Assembly: GCF_000716875.1 (NCBI RefSeq)
Contig: NZ_JNWQ01000117.1
Span: 1 to 16,082 of the forward strand
DNA length: 16,082 nucleotides
Origin: Streptomyces novaecaesareae
GTDB lineage: Bacteria; Actinomycetota; Actinomycetes; Streptomycetales; Streptomycetaceae
Reading direction: 5' to 3'
Each line of letters starts with the position of its first letter. The stretch's first letter is position 1. A model generated the notes under the pieces. That model was not told where the DNA came from. It saw only the letters and a list, made by a program, of their open reading frames with translations, and did no database searches. Positions 1 through 7,623 of the stretch are shown here, piece after piece. Both the position numbers and the translations under genes were made by a program.

Positions 1-96
1 CGCTTGCTCATGTTGCTCTTGCCACTCACTACCTGGACTGCTTCCTCCGGGACCATCCGTCCCAGTATCAGGCTGTCCAGCTCAGTGGGGGAACTT
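1..96. other. contig left edge, lower-GC segment without an assignable gene
   Basis: About 60 % G+C by count over the first 90 bases, against well over 70 % in the following genes. Plus frame 3 is open from base 3 into the ABC ATPase gene, but its residues look like no family I recognise. On the minus strand a frame beginning at ATG 56-54 stays open to base 1, giving a peptide starting MVPEEAVQVV. It has only a weak GGGA-type site before it and is cut by the window edge. This may be the end of a neighbouring gene, a short peptide gene or foreign sequence; the sequence alone does not decide. Confidence 0.3.
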
Positions 97-159
97 CACG
101 ACCCCCGAAACCCGACCTTCGAACCCCGACCCCCGACCCTCCACCCCCGACCCTCGAAA
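97..159 (+). repeat. 7-bp tandem array in front of the ABC operon
   Basis: Nine successive heptamers can be laid out without gaps starting at 97, 104, 111, 118, 125, 132, 139, 146 and 153. Four are exactly CCCGACC (111, 125, 132, 146); the others are one to four changes away, for example CCCGAAA and CTCGAAA. The last unit merges into the AAAGGGA ribosome binding site at 157-163. The array also marks the border between the lower-GC left edge and normal-GC sequence. Confidence 0.7.
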
Positions 160-163
160 GGGA
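157..163 (+). promoter_or_regulatory. ribosome binding site of the ABC ATPase gene
   Basis: AAAGGGA ends 7 nt before ATG 171. A second in-frame ATG at 180 has no comparable site at normal distance, so this site fixes the start at 171. Confidence 0.6.
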
Positions 164-170
164 CCACTGC

Positions 171-980
171 ATGACGCCCATGACGAGCGCGGCCGACACC
201 GCGCCGAAGACCTACGCCTGGGAGATCCGGGCCAGCGGCCTGAGAGTTCGGGTCGGCCGGAAGAAGATGGCCGTCGACGGGCTCGACCTCTCCCTGGGCA
301 CCGGCGCCCACGGCCTGCTGGGGCCCAACGGGGCCGGCAAGACCACCCTGATCCGGACCCTGGCCACCGTGCTGCGCCCCACCGAGGGCGAACTGGAGCT
401 GCTCGGCACCGCCGCGGGCGGGATCGGCGACCACCGGGCCCTGCGTCGCCGGATCGGCTACCTGCCGCAGGACTTCGGCTACTACAAGCGCTTCACGGTC
501 CGTGAGTTCGTCGAGTACATGGCCTGGTTGAAGGAGGTCCCGAAGGCGGACATCCCCGCGGCCGTCCAGCGGGCCGTGGAACGGGTGGGCCTGGCGGACC
601 GCGCCGACCACCGGATGAAGACCCTGTCCGGCGGCATGGTGCGGCGGGCCGGCATCGCCCAGGCCATCGTCAACGACCCCGCGCTGCTGCTGCTGGACGA
701 GCCGACGGCCGGCCTGGACCCGGCGCAGCGGCTGCGCTTCCGCGAGCTGCTGCAGGAACTGGGCCGCGACACCTGCGTGGTCGTCTCCACCCACCTGGTC
801 GAGGACGTCGCGGCCGCCTGCTCCGACGTGGTGCTGTTCGCCGACGGCCGCCTCGTCTTCCAGGGCACGCCGGACGACCTGGCCGCGGCGGGCAGCGCCG
901 AGCACCCGGGCGACAGCCCCCTGGAGCGCGGCTACTCGGCGCTGCTGCGCACCTCCGGCCGACCGGGAGGCACCTGGTGA
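171..980 (+). CDS. ABC transporter ATP-binding protein
   Basis: 269-residue cytoplasmic ATPase that should power the membrane proteins encoded just downstream. All nucleotide-binding motifs are intact: Walker A GPNGAGKTT (51-59), Q-loop Gln100, signature LSGGM (152-156), Walker B LLLLDEP (172-178) followed by the D-loop, and H-loop His208. Length and the single nucleotide-binding domain match ABC-2/CcmA-like exporters, in which separate ATPase and permease subunits assemble. Residues 1-20 are a short non-conserved extension. The stop overlaps the GTG start of the permease gene (GTGA), so the two are probably translationally coupled. The substrate cannot be told from the sequence; lipid, peptide or drug export are typical for the family. 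Confidence 0.93.
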   Translation: MTPMTSAADTAPKTYAWEIRASGLRVRVGRKKMAVDGLDLSLGTGAHGLLGPNGAGKTTLIRTLATVLRPTEGELELLGTAAGGIGDHRALRRRIGYLPQDFGYYKRFTVREFVEYMAWLKEVPKADIPAAVQRAVERVGLADRADHRMKTLSGGMVRRAGIAQAIVNDPALLLLDEPTAGLDPAQRLRFRELLQELGRDTCVVVSTHLVEDVAAACSDVVLFADGRLVFQGTPDDLAAAGSAEHPGDSPLERGYSALLRTSGRPGGTW

Positions 981-2377
981 ACGGACGTGTCCTGCGGACG
1001 GAGCTGCGGCGTTCCGTCGCCCCGTGGCCCGGTCTCGTCGTCCTGGCCGGCAGCCTGGCGGTCTTCCTCCCGATCGACGGGATCTGGTGGAAGGGCGCCG
1101 CGGGGTGGACGGCCCAGTGGACGTCCATGGCCATGTGGACCCGGTACCTGCTGGCGTTCTGGTGGCCGCTGGTGGTGGGCATGGGCGCGGTGTACGGGCT
1201 GCGCGATTCCCGCTCCCGGACGGCCGAACTGCTGGTGACCACGCCGCTGCCGGTCTGGCGCCGTGCGGCGCTGCCGGCCGGGGCGATGGCGCTCGTCCTG
1301 GCGGTGGGCTTCGGTCTGCTGGTGCTGGTGGGCGGAGTCCAGGTGGCGTTCGGCGCCACCACCTACACGCACCTGGGGTGGCTGCCGATCTCGCTGGTGG
1401 CGCTGCTGGCCCTGGTCGCGGGGGCCGTGTTCGGCATGGGCGTCGTGCGGGCCCTGCCCTCGGTGTTCACCCCGCCGGCCCTGGTGGTGCTCGTCCTCAT
1501 GGTGACCGGCATGCTCCTGCGGCAGAGCAGCAGCGGGGCGCTGCCGTCGAGCATCGCGCCGACCCGGCTCGTCCAGCTGTCCCCGGCGACGGTGGAGCCG
1601 CGGCAGATGCTGCTGACGCTCGCCGGTTCCGTGCACCTCGGCCAGACGCTCTGGCTGCTCGGTCTGCTCGCCACCGGCTTCGCGCTGCTGTCGGCCACGA
1701 CCCGCCGGGCCCGGCTGCTCGCGGTGGTCCCCGTCCTGGCCGGCGCCGCCCTGGCCCTGCTGGTGTTCCCGGGCGCCGCGCGCGACACCTACGTCGTCGA
1801 CAAGGCCGCCGCGGCCCCGGCCTGCGACGGACCGGTGTGCGTGACCCGGGCGAACCGCTCCCACCTGCCCGAGCTCGCGCTGCGCGGCAAGGAGGCGCTG
1901 CGCGTCCTGCACGACGTGCTGGGCGACCGGGCGCCGACCTCGGTACGGGAGGACACCGCGCTGCGCGCGCTCGGCGACGCACGCGAACTCTCCGGCGACG
2001 TGGTGCTGGTCGACTTCGACGAGCGGCTGTTCGCCGATGCGACGGGTGAGAAGCTGACCCGCGCGCTGATCGCCCAGGGCCTGGCGCCGAACTGCTACGG
2101 GAACAGCGACCGGGAGGGCGGAGGAGGCGCCGACGTCGCCGCCCAGAGCCTCGCCACCAGCTGGGCCCTCCGTGACCCCCTGCTCCAGCCGCTGGGGGAG
2201 AAGGGCGGCGACGCGTACTCGCTCAAGGTCTGGGCGACCGCCGACGCGGCCTGGCAGACGCTGACGGCGCTGCCGCCGGCCGAGCAGCGCGCGCGGATCG
2301 CCGAGCTGCACGGCGCCATGCTCGCCTGCACGACCTACTACCGGCTTCCGGTCCTGGCGGGGGAGGCGTCCCGATGA
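977..2377 (+). CDS. ABC transporter permease with C-terminal extracytoplasmic domain
   Basis: 466-residue membrane protein, GTG start, preceded by GGGAGG at 965-970 and overlapping the ATPase stop by 4 nt. Hydrophobic segments lie at about residues 18-34, 56-75, 98-122, 134-158, 166-182, 222-240 and 246-265. After the last one comes a soluble stretch of about 200 residues (267-466), rich in Ala, Leu and Arg, with four cysteines (C283, C288, C373, C451). The CDGPVCVTR element just after the membrane resembles, from memory, a motif seen in other actinobacterial ABC permeases carrying such a domain. The likely role is the transmembrane subunit of an ABC-2-type exporter. The function of the C-terminal domain is unknown; its predicted outside location and the cysteine pairs suggest disulfide bonding. 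Confidence 0.8.
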   Translation: MNGRVLRTELRRSVAPWPGLVVLAGSLAVFLPIDGIWWKGAAGWTAQWTSMAMWTRYLLAFWWPLVVGMGAVYGLRDSRSRTAELLVTTPLPVWRRAALPAGAMALVLAVGFGLLVLVGGVQVAFGATTYTHLGWLPISLVALLALVAGAVFGMGVVRALPSVFTPPALVVLVLMVTGMLLRQSSSGALPSSIAPTRLVQLSPATVEPRQMLLTLAGSVHLGQTLWLLGLLATGFALLSATTRRARLLAVVPVLAGAALALLVFPGAARDTYVVDKAAAAPACDGPVCVTRANRSHLPELALRGKEALRVLHDVLGDRAPTSVREDTALRALGDARELSGDVVLVDFDERLFADATGEKLTRALIAQGLAPNCYGNSDREGGGGADVAAQSLATSWALRDPLLQPLGEKGGDAYSLKVWATADAAWQTLTALPPAEQRARIAELHGAMLACTTYYRLPVLAGEASR

Positions 2378-2946
2378 GGTGGCTGACCCTGTACGCGCGG
2401 TCACGGCAGGTGCCCGCCTCGGCCGCCGCGGTCCTGCTCGTCGCCCTGGCGGCGTGGGCCTGCAACCAGGACGGCCTGGGCCCGTCGGCCCTGGGGGTCG
2501 CGGTCCTGGTGCTCACCGCGAACGTGGCGGCCGCGTCCGTCGGGCTCGGCGGGCAGGACGTGGTGCTGGAACGGACGGCCGCGATCCGGTGGGCGCCCCG
2601 GCGGGCGGCGCACGTGCTGCTGATCGGTGCGGCCGCCGGTGCGGCACTGCTCGCGGTCCGGGTGGCGGGCGTGGCGCTCGCCCCCGCCGAGGTCGTCGTC
2701 CGGGACAGTGCGGGCCTGGTCGGCCTGGCCGCGCTGGGGGCGGTGCTGTTCGGGGCGCAGTTCGCGTGGACGCTGCCGACCGGCTGGTTCGGGTACACGC
2801 TCCTCGTCCCGACTCCGGACGGGACCGTGGGAGAGCTGGTCAACTGGATGATCTTCCCTCCCGGTACGGCGGCGTCCGCCTGGATGGCCTGGGGCCTGCT
2901 GGTGACCGGCACCGTGCTGTACGCCGTGGCGGGCCCGAGGCGGTAG
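2374..2946 (+). CDS. small integral membrane protein of the ABC cassette
   Basis: 190 residues, ATG overlapping the permease stop (ATGA) and preceded by GGGGGAGG, so translationally coupled. Hydrophobic stretches at about residues 14-30, 38-58, 78-103, 113-133 and 166-186 suggest five or six membrane spans. No enzymatic motif is seen. Its position as third gene of an ATPase-permease-membrane-protein set suggests a second transmembrane subunit or an accessory of the same exporter. It has no extracytoplasmic domain like that of its neighbour, so the two would be asymmetric partners. Confidence 0.75.
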   Translation: MRWLTLYARSRQVPASAAAVLLVALAAWACNQDGLGPSALGVAVLVLTANVAAASVGLGGQDVVLERTAAIRWAPRRAAHVLLIGAAAGAALLAVRVAGVALAPAEVVVRDSAGLVGLAALGAVLFGAQFAWTLPTGWFGYTLLVPTPDGTVGELVNWMIFPPGTAASAWMAWGLLVTGTVLYAVAGPRR

Positions 2947-3001
2947 CGGGCCCGTTCCCGCCCCCGCCCCGGACCCCGTTCCCGTCCCCGCCCCGGGCCC
3001 G
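2947..3001. terminator. repeat-containing convergent intergenic region, possible bidirectional terminator
   Basis: Two copies of the self-complementary octamer CGGGCCCG (2947-2954 and 2994-3001) flank a tandem pair of 22-bp units (2951-2972 and 2975-2996) that differ at one base. The two octamers can pair as an 8-bp stem with a loop of about 39 nt, or each can dimerise. The region lies between the stop of the ABC cassette and the stop of the convergent exporter gene, where a two-way terminator is expected. No U-tract is seen, as is common in actinomycetes. Confidence 0.4.
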
Positions 3002-3004
3002 AGG

Positions 3005-5236
3005 TCACGCGCCCCCGAGGGGTGCCGTGACCGGGTCCGGGGCCTCCGGGTGCGGGGCGGCCGCGGTCGTACGGTGCCGCGGGTGGTCGTCCGCGGCGGG
3101 CCGGGGGCGGACCGGCCACCAGAGGGCGCGGCCGAGGAGCGCGGCCAGCGCGGGGACCAGGACGAGCGAGAGGACGAGCGCGGAGAGCATGATGCCGAGC
3201 GCCAGCGCGAAGGCGACCTGTTCGCTTCCCGGTGTCGTGGCCAGGGTGGCGAAGGAGCCGGCCAGCACCAGGCCGGCCGTCGCGACGGCCGGCGCCGTGT
3301 GGCGCACCGCGCGGGCCACGGCGGCGCGGGCCGGGCCCGGCCGCCGCATCTCCTCCCGGATCCGGTCGCTGATCAGGATGTTGTAGTCGGTGCCCAGCGC
3401 CACGACGAACAGGAACAGCACCAGCGGGAGGGTGAAGTTGACGCCCGGTTCGCCGAGGGCGTGCTGGAACACCAGGGTGGCGGCGCCCAGGGTGGCGGCG
3501 AAGCCGAGCCCGACGGCGAGCATCAGCACGAGCGGGGCGAGCAGGCTGCGCAGGAGCAGCAGGAGGATCAGCGCGATCAGCGCGGCCGCGACCGGGAACA
3601 CGATCCTCAGGTCGTGGTCGACGGCCGTCGACACGTCGGCGAAGACCGCGGCCGTTCCGCCGACGTGCGCCGTCGTCCCGGCGGGCGTGTGCCCGGCGAC
3701 GGCGGCCCGGACCGGTCCGGCGACCAGGTCCCGGGCCTGCCGGCTCTGCGGGTCGGCGGTGGGGTAGAGGTCGATCCGGGCGGCCCGGTGGTCCCCGCTC
3801 AGGACGGTCGGCGCGACCTGGCCCACGCCGTCGACCCGGGTGAGCGCGCGGGAGAGGCCGTCGAGCGCCTCGGCGGTGAGAGTGGCGCCGTCCGTGGCGG
3901 TGACGAAGACGCTGGTCGGGTCCGACACGCCGGCCGGCAGCGCGCGGGAGATCTCGGCCGCGGTGGCCGCGGCGGCGGTCCGCTCGCCGGAGTCGCCCCG
4001 GCCGTAGTCCATCCGGATGCCGGTCAGCCCGGCGGCCAGCGCGGCGAGCAGGGCGACGGAGGCGGCCAGCATGGCCAGCGGCCGTCGGGTGACCAGCGCA
4101 CCGAGGCGGGCCGCCCGGCCGGCGGGCGGCTCGCGGCGCAGGGCCCGCGAGGGCCAGAACATCCTGCGCCCGGCGGCCGCGAGGACGGCCGGCAGCAGGG
4201 TGAGGCTGCCGAGCAGCATCACCAGGACGGCGACGGCGATCGCCGGGCCCAGCGAGCGGAACTGACCGAAGGTCGCCAGGCCCAGGGTCGCGAACGCGGC
4301 CACGATGGTCAGGGCCGCCGAGGTGATCGCGACCCCCACCCGGCCGCAGACCTGTGCGGCCGCCTCGCGGGGCGGCTGCCCGGGCCGGGCCCGCAGCTGC
4401 TCGCGGAAGCGGAACAGCAGGAAGAGCAGGTAGTCGATGCCGATGCCGAGCAGGACGACGTTGATCAGCCCCGGGGTGCCCGGGTCGAGCTTGTGCCCGG
4501 AGAGCATCGCGGACCCGGCGACGGCTCCCGCCGCCACACCGCCGATCATGGCGACGGCGAGCAGCGGCAGCACGGCCGCCAGGACGCTGCGGAACACCAG
4601 CACGTTGAGGACGACGATCAGCCCCATGACGAGGGCGCTGCCGACCGTCGCGGCGGTCTCGTGGGCGTCGGTGGTGTCGACGGTGTCGGCGAGCCCTCCG
4701 GTGAAGCCGGTGCGCAGCCCCGCCTCGGCGAACTGTGCCCGGGCGGCGTCCCGGAACGTCCGGTAGACGCCCTGGACCCCGGTGTCCGAGGGATTCCCGG
4801 TCAGTTGGACGGAGAGCAGCTCGAAGCTCCGGTCGGGGGCCGTCATCGCCGGGGCGATCCGCGGCGTCTGGGAGCGGTCCGGGACCAGGAACGCCGGTGT
4901 GTCGTCCTTCCGGGGCATGGCCACCCGGCGCTGGGCCAGCTTCGCCGCCTCGGCCTCGATCCGCTGCTGGTCGGCGACCCCGAGGGCCTTGCCGTCGGAC
5001 CGGGCGACCAGCACCGTCACCGTGGTGGCGTCCGGGTCCAGCCCGAACCGCTCCTCGGCGATCCGCAGCGCGGCGGCCGAGTCGTAGCTGCGGGGCAGGA
5101 AGTCCCCGGTCTGGTGCTGGGTCACCCGGGCCATCAGGGTCGGGGCCAGGCCTCCCAGTGCGACACCGAGCACCACCCACAGGGCGATGACCTTCCAGGG
5201 GTGTCGGGTCGAGTACCCGGTCAGGGCGCGGATCAC
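3005..5236 (-). CDS. MMPL/RND-family transporter
   Basis: 743-residue inner-membrane exporter of the MmpL branch of the RND superfamily, expected to use the proton gradient to move lipids, metabolites or drugs. It has the family duplication: TM1 at about 15-33, a first soluble domain (~40-195), five membrane spans (~198-355), TM7 (~385-405), a second soluble domain (~410-540) and five more spans (~545-705). The two Asp-Tyr pairs used for proton relay in MmpL3 are visible as GIDY (266-269) and GTDY (615-618). The GTG start at 5236-5234 is preceded by GGAGGA on the minus strand. The C-terminal ~35 residues are polar and Pro/His-rich. It is transcribed divergently from the two-component system. 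Confidence 0.92.
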   Translation of the reverse strand: MIRALTGYSTRHPWKVIALWVVLGVALGGLAPTLMARVTQHQTGDFLPRSYDSAAALRIAEERFGLDPDATTVTVLVARSDGKALGVADQQRIEAEAAKLAQRRVAMPRKDDTPAFLVPDRSQTPRIAPAMTAPDRSFELLSVQLTGNPSDTGVQGVYRTFRDAARAQFAEAGLRTGFTGGLADTVDTTDAHETAATVGSALVMGLIVVLNVLVFRSVLAAVLPLLAVAMIGGVAAGAVAGSAMLSGHKLDPGTPGLINVVLLGIGIDYLLFLLFRFREQLRARPGQPPREAAAQVCGRVGVAITSAALTIVAAFATLGLATFGQFRSLGPAIAVAVLVMLLGSLTLLPAVLAAAGRRMFWPSRALRREPPAGRAARLGALVTRRPLAMLAASVALLAALAAGLTGIRMDYGRGDSGERTAAAATAAEISRALPAGVSDPTSVFVTATDGATLTAEALDGLSRALTRVDGVGQVAPTVLSGDHRAARIDLYPTADPQSRQARDLVAGPVRAAVAGHTPAGTTAHVGGTAAVFADVSTAVDHDLRIVFPVAAALIALILLLLLRSLLAPLVLMLAVGLGFAATLGAATLVFQHALGEPGVNFTLPLVLFLFVVALGTDYNILISDRIREEMRRPGPARAAVARAVRHTAPAVATAGLVLAGSFATLATTPGSEQVAFALALGIMLSALVLSLVLVPALAALLGRALWWPVRPRPAADDHPRHRTTAAAPHPEAPDPVTAPLGGA

Positions 5237-5462
5237 GGTGTCCTCCGTCGGACGGATGCGAGTGCGGGTGTGTCTGCCGGGTGCTCCCGGCCGGCTTCCA
5301 GACCATCACTTCGAGGGGGCGGCGGGCGTCGTGGCGGCGGAGGATCCGGGCCGGGGCCCTGGGCCCCCTCCCCGGTCGGCGACCAGGACCCTGGTCCTGG
5401 GTCCGGGCCCTGACCTGCAGCCGCCGGTGCCGCCACCGCGGCCGCTGTGCAACCCTGTCCAC

Positions 5463-5501
5463 GGAGGGCGGGCCACGGAGGGCGGGCCACGAGGGCGGGC
5501 C
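5463..5501. repeat. 14-bp tandem repeat A
   Basis: GGAGGGCGGGCCAC is present exactly at 5463-5476 and 5477-5490, followed by a partial third copy from 5491 lacking its first base. It lies upstream of the sensor kinase gene. Confidence 0.8.
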
Positions 5502-5520
5502 GTGGACCAGGGCCACGGAC

Positions 5521-5548
5521 CCACCGAACCGGGGCCACCGAACCGGGG
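5521..5548. repeat. 14-bp tandem repeat B
   Basis: CCACCGAACCGGGG occurs twice head to tail (5521-5534, 5535-5548), ending 8 bp before the AGGGGGGA ribosome binding site of the sensor kinase. Confidence 0.8.
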
Positions 5549-5570
5549 CCGGACACAGGGGGGAACAGTC

Positions 5571-6839
5571 ATGCTCAGCAGCCGACCCGGCGGATCCGGC
5601 GATGCCGGGGAGCCGCCGTACGGCGCCGGCGGCGGCGAGGCGCCGTGGTCCCGCACCGACGCGCTCGTGACCGGCGGGGCCTGCGCGATCAACCTGCTCA
5701 GCTACGTGTTCTTCGACGGCACCAACGGACCCAACGGCTCCGACGGCCGGGACGACGTGACCGTGGCCGGCGTCCTCCTCGTCGCGCTGGCGGCGGTGCC
5801 GCTGCTCGCCCGGCGCCGCCACCCGGTGGCCGCACTCGCCGCCGTCCTGGTCCTCGATGCGACGGCCACCCTGACCGTGCCGCTGTCCGGCCACTTCGGC
5901 GCCGTCCTGATGGTCGCCCTGTACACCGTCGCCAGGGCCTGCCCGGGGCGGGTGACGGCGGCCGCGGTCGCCGCGACGGCGGTGCTGATGGCGCTGAGCC
6001 AGAGCGGCGGCCGGCTGCCGCCCTGGCAGGAGGCCGTCAACCCGCCGCTGTCCGCGCTGATCGTGGTCGGCGCCGCCCTGGTCGTCAACCGGTGGCAGCG
6101 CGAGGTGGCGGCCAACCGCAGGCTGCTCGCCGACCGCGCGGTCGCCGACGAACGCCGCCGCATCGCACGGGAGTTGCACGACATCGTGGCCCACCACATC
6201 ACCACCATGCAGCTGATGGCGGGCGGGGCCCGGGCGAACCTGGCCGACCCGGAGGTGGCCCGGGAGGCCCTGGTCACCCTGGAGGCCTCCGGGCGGCTCG
6301 CGCTGCGCGAGATGCGCCAACTCCTCGACGTGCTGCGCGCGGACGACGAACCGGAGGCCGCGCCGCCGCTGCCCCAGCCCGGAGCGGAGGACCTCCACCG
6401 GCTGGTCGCGGAGTCCCGCTCGGCCGGACTGCCGACCGAGTTCGGCGTCCTCGGGCCGCAGCGCCCGCTGCCGCCGACCGTCGGCCTCGCGGTGTTCAGG
6501 ATCGTCCAGGAGGCCCTCACCAACGCCCGCAAGCACGCGGGGGCCGCCCGGGCGTCCGTGCTGCTGACGTACGGTCGGGACCGGGTCACCGTCGAGGTGC
6601 GGGACGACGGCGCCGGCGGGCCGCCGCAGGAGGCGTCGACGGTGCGCCCGGGCGAGGGCGGCCCCGGCGGATACGGCCTGATCGGGATGCGGGAGCGGGT
6701 CGCCCTGCACGGCGGCACGCTCAGCGCCGGCCCGCGGACCGGCGGGGGGTTCGCCGTGGTGGCGGACCTGCCACTGGGCACCGACGAGACCGACGAGGCG
6801 GCCGAGGCGGCCGTCCGGCACGAGGGAGCACACCGATGA
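5571..6839 (+). CDS. two-component sensor histidine kinase (HisKA_3 / DesK-NarL type)
   Basis: 422 residues. Start chosen at ATG 5571 because AGGGGGGA (5557-5564) lies 6 nt upstream; the frame is open further upstream but without a site. The N-terminal half has about five hydrophobic spans (residues ~31-48, 64-80, 86-103, 109-124, 127-142) and a weaker one at 159-173, with no large outside loop, suggesting intramembrane or small-molecule sensing. The phosphoacceptor is His203 in RRRIARELHDIVAHH. The ATP-binding domain shows the N-box NARKHAG (318-324), DDGAGG (345-350) and the glycine-rich GGYGLIGMRERV (366-377). Stop and next start overlap (ATGA), coupling it to its response regulator. Confidence 0.93.
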   Translation: MLSSRPGGSGDAGEPPYGAGGGEAPWSRTDALVTGGACAINLLSYVFFDGTNGPNGSDGRDDVTVAGVLLVALAAVPLLARRRHPVAALAAVLVLDATATLTVPLSGHFGAVLMVALYTVARACPGRVTAAAVAATAVLMALSQSGGRLPPWQEAVNPPLSALIVVGAALVVNRWQREVAANRRLLADRAVADERRRIARELHDIVAHHITTMQLMAGGARANLADPEVAREALVTLEASGRLALREMRQLLDVLRADDEPEAAPPLPQPGAEDLHRLVAESRSAGLPTEFGVLGPQRPLPPTVGLAVFRIVQEALTNARKHAGAARASVLLTYGRDRVTVEVRDDGAGGPPQEASTVRPGEGGPGGYGLIGMRERVALHGGTLSAGPRTGGGFAVVADLPLGTDETDEAAEAAVRHEGAHR

Positions 6840-7558
6840 CGGGCAACGGGCCGACGGCGGGCAACGGGCCGACGCCGGAGAGGACCAGGGTGCTGATCGC
6901 GGACGACCAGCCGCTCGTCCGGCGCGGCCTGACGCTGATCCTCTCCCCGGAGCCGGACTTCGAGGTGGTGGGCGAGGCCGAGGACGGCGCGCAGGCCGTC
7001 GCCCTGGCCCGCCGGCTGAGCCCGGACGTCGTGGTGATGGACATCCGGATGCCCGTCCTCGACGGGGTCGGCGCGACCAGGGAACTCGCCGCCGCCGTGC
7101 CCGAATGCCGGGTGCTGGCCCTCAGCACCTTCGACCTCGACGAGTACGTGGTGGGCGCCCTGCGCGCCGGAGCCTACGGCTTCCTGCCCAAGGACAGCTC
7201 CCCGGAGGAGCTGAGCGCCGCGATCCGCACCGTCCGCGCCGGCGAGGCCGTCGTCGCGCCGCGCCTGCTCACCCGGCTGATCTCCACCTACGTCCGGGCA
7301 CCCGGCGGTGCGCAGCCGGCCCCCACCGGCGTGGACGGACTCACCCCGCGGGAGGTCGAGGTGTGGCGGCTGATGGCCGCGGGCCTCGACAACGCCGGGA
7401 TCGCCGGCGCCCTGGAGCTCAGTCTCTCCACGGTCAAGAACCACATCACCAGCATCTTCGACAAGCTCGCCGTCCGTGACCGCGCCCAGGCGGTCATCGC
7501 GGCCTACGAGTCGGGCCTGGTCACCGCCCGCGCGGCCGCCGGGGAGCGGCCCCGCTGA
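6836..7558 (+). CDS. LuxR/NarL-family response regulator
   Basis: 240 residues, start ATG 6836 overlapping the kinase stop. The receiver domain (about 17-135) is complete: acidic pair D23-D24, phosphoacceptor Asp69 in VVMDIRMP, switch Ser97, and Lys119 in FLPKD. A linker leads to a C-terminal LuxR-type helix-turn-helix (about 166-230, LTPREVEVWRLMAAG and STVKNHITSIFDKL). It is the cognate partner of the kinase before it. By location, likely targets are the divergent MMPL exporter and the operon itself; this is inference. The N-terminus contains a short GNGPT duplication (TGNGPTAGNGPT). Confidence 0.94.
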   Translation: MTGNGPTAGNGPTPERTRVLIADDQPLVRRGLTLILSPEPDFEVVGEAEDGAQAVALARRLSPDVVVMDIRMPVLDGVGATRELAAAVPECRVLALSTFDLDEYVVGALRAGAYGFLPKDSSPEELSAAIRTVRAGEAVVAPRLLTRLISTYVRAPGGAQPAPTGVDGLTPREVEVWRLMAAGLDNAGIAGALELSLSTVKNHITSIFDKLAVRDRAQAVIAAYESGLVTARAAAGERPR

Positions 7559-7569
7559 CCGAGCCGGGG

Positions 7570-7617
7570 GAACACTGTTCGTCCGGCACGGAACGCGGTT
7601 CGTCCGTCCGGTACGCT
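7570..7617 (+). promoter_or_regulatory. TetR gene promoter and operator candidate
   Basis: A perfect dyad GAACA-C-TGTTC lies at 7570-7580 and an imperfect one (12 of 16 positions) lies around 7588-7603. A TACGCT box at 7612-7617 is followed by exactly 6 nt and the ATG, and no purine-rich ribosome binding site is present. This geometry suggests a leaderless transcript starting at or next to the A of the ATG. The dyads would be natural sites for autorepression. Confidence 0.5.
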
Positions 7618-7623
7618 CGGGCC

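Larger units (their letters stand above)
5237..5570. promoter_or_regulatory. 334-bp divergent intergenic region between exporter and sensor kinase
   Basis: No gene is supported here, although the kinase frame stays open upstream to 5187. A 13-bp palindrome TCCGTCGGACGGA (5244-5256) overlaps the exporter's ribosome binding site. A near-perfect dyad GACCAGG-AC-CCTGGTC spans 5381-5396 and overlaps a second one, CCAGGAC-CCTG-GTCCTGG, at 5383-5400. Two pairs of 14-bp tandem repeats lie at 5463-5490 and 5521-5548. The dyads are plausible operators for the adjacent response regulator or the TetR protein. No clear -10/-35 pair could be picked by eye. Confidence 0.5.

Noticed and set aside
5463..5548. 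Possible CRISPR array
   Set aside because: The repeats are 14 bp, directly adjacent without spacers, and no cas gene is near.
5187..5570. Earlier start for the sensor kinase
   Set aside because: The extra residues overlap the divergent MMPL start, are low-complexity and have no ribosome binding site, whereas ATG 5571 has a strong one.
2223..6833. A 1,536-codon open frame on the minus strand
   Set aside because: It lies opposite or out of frame with clearly recognisable genes (MMPL exporter, sensor kinase). Its translation is Arg/Gly/Pro-rich without any domain, the usual third-position artefact of high-GC DNA.
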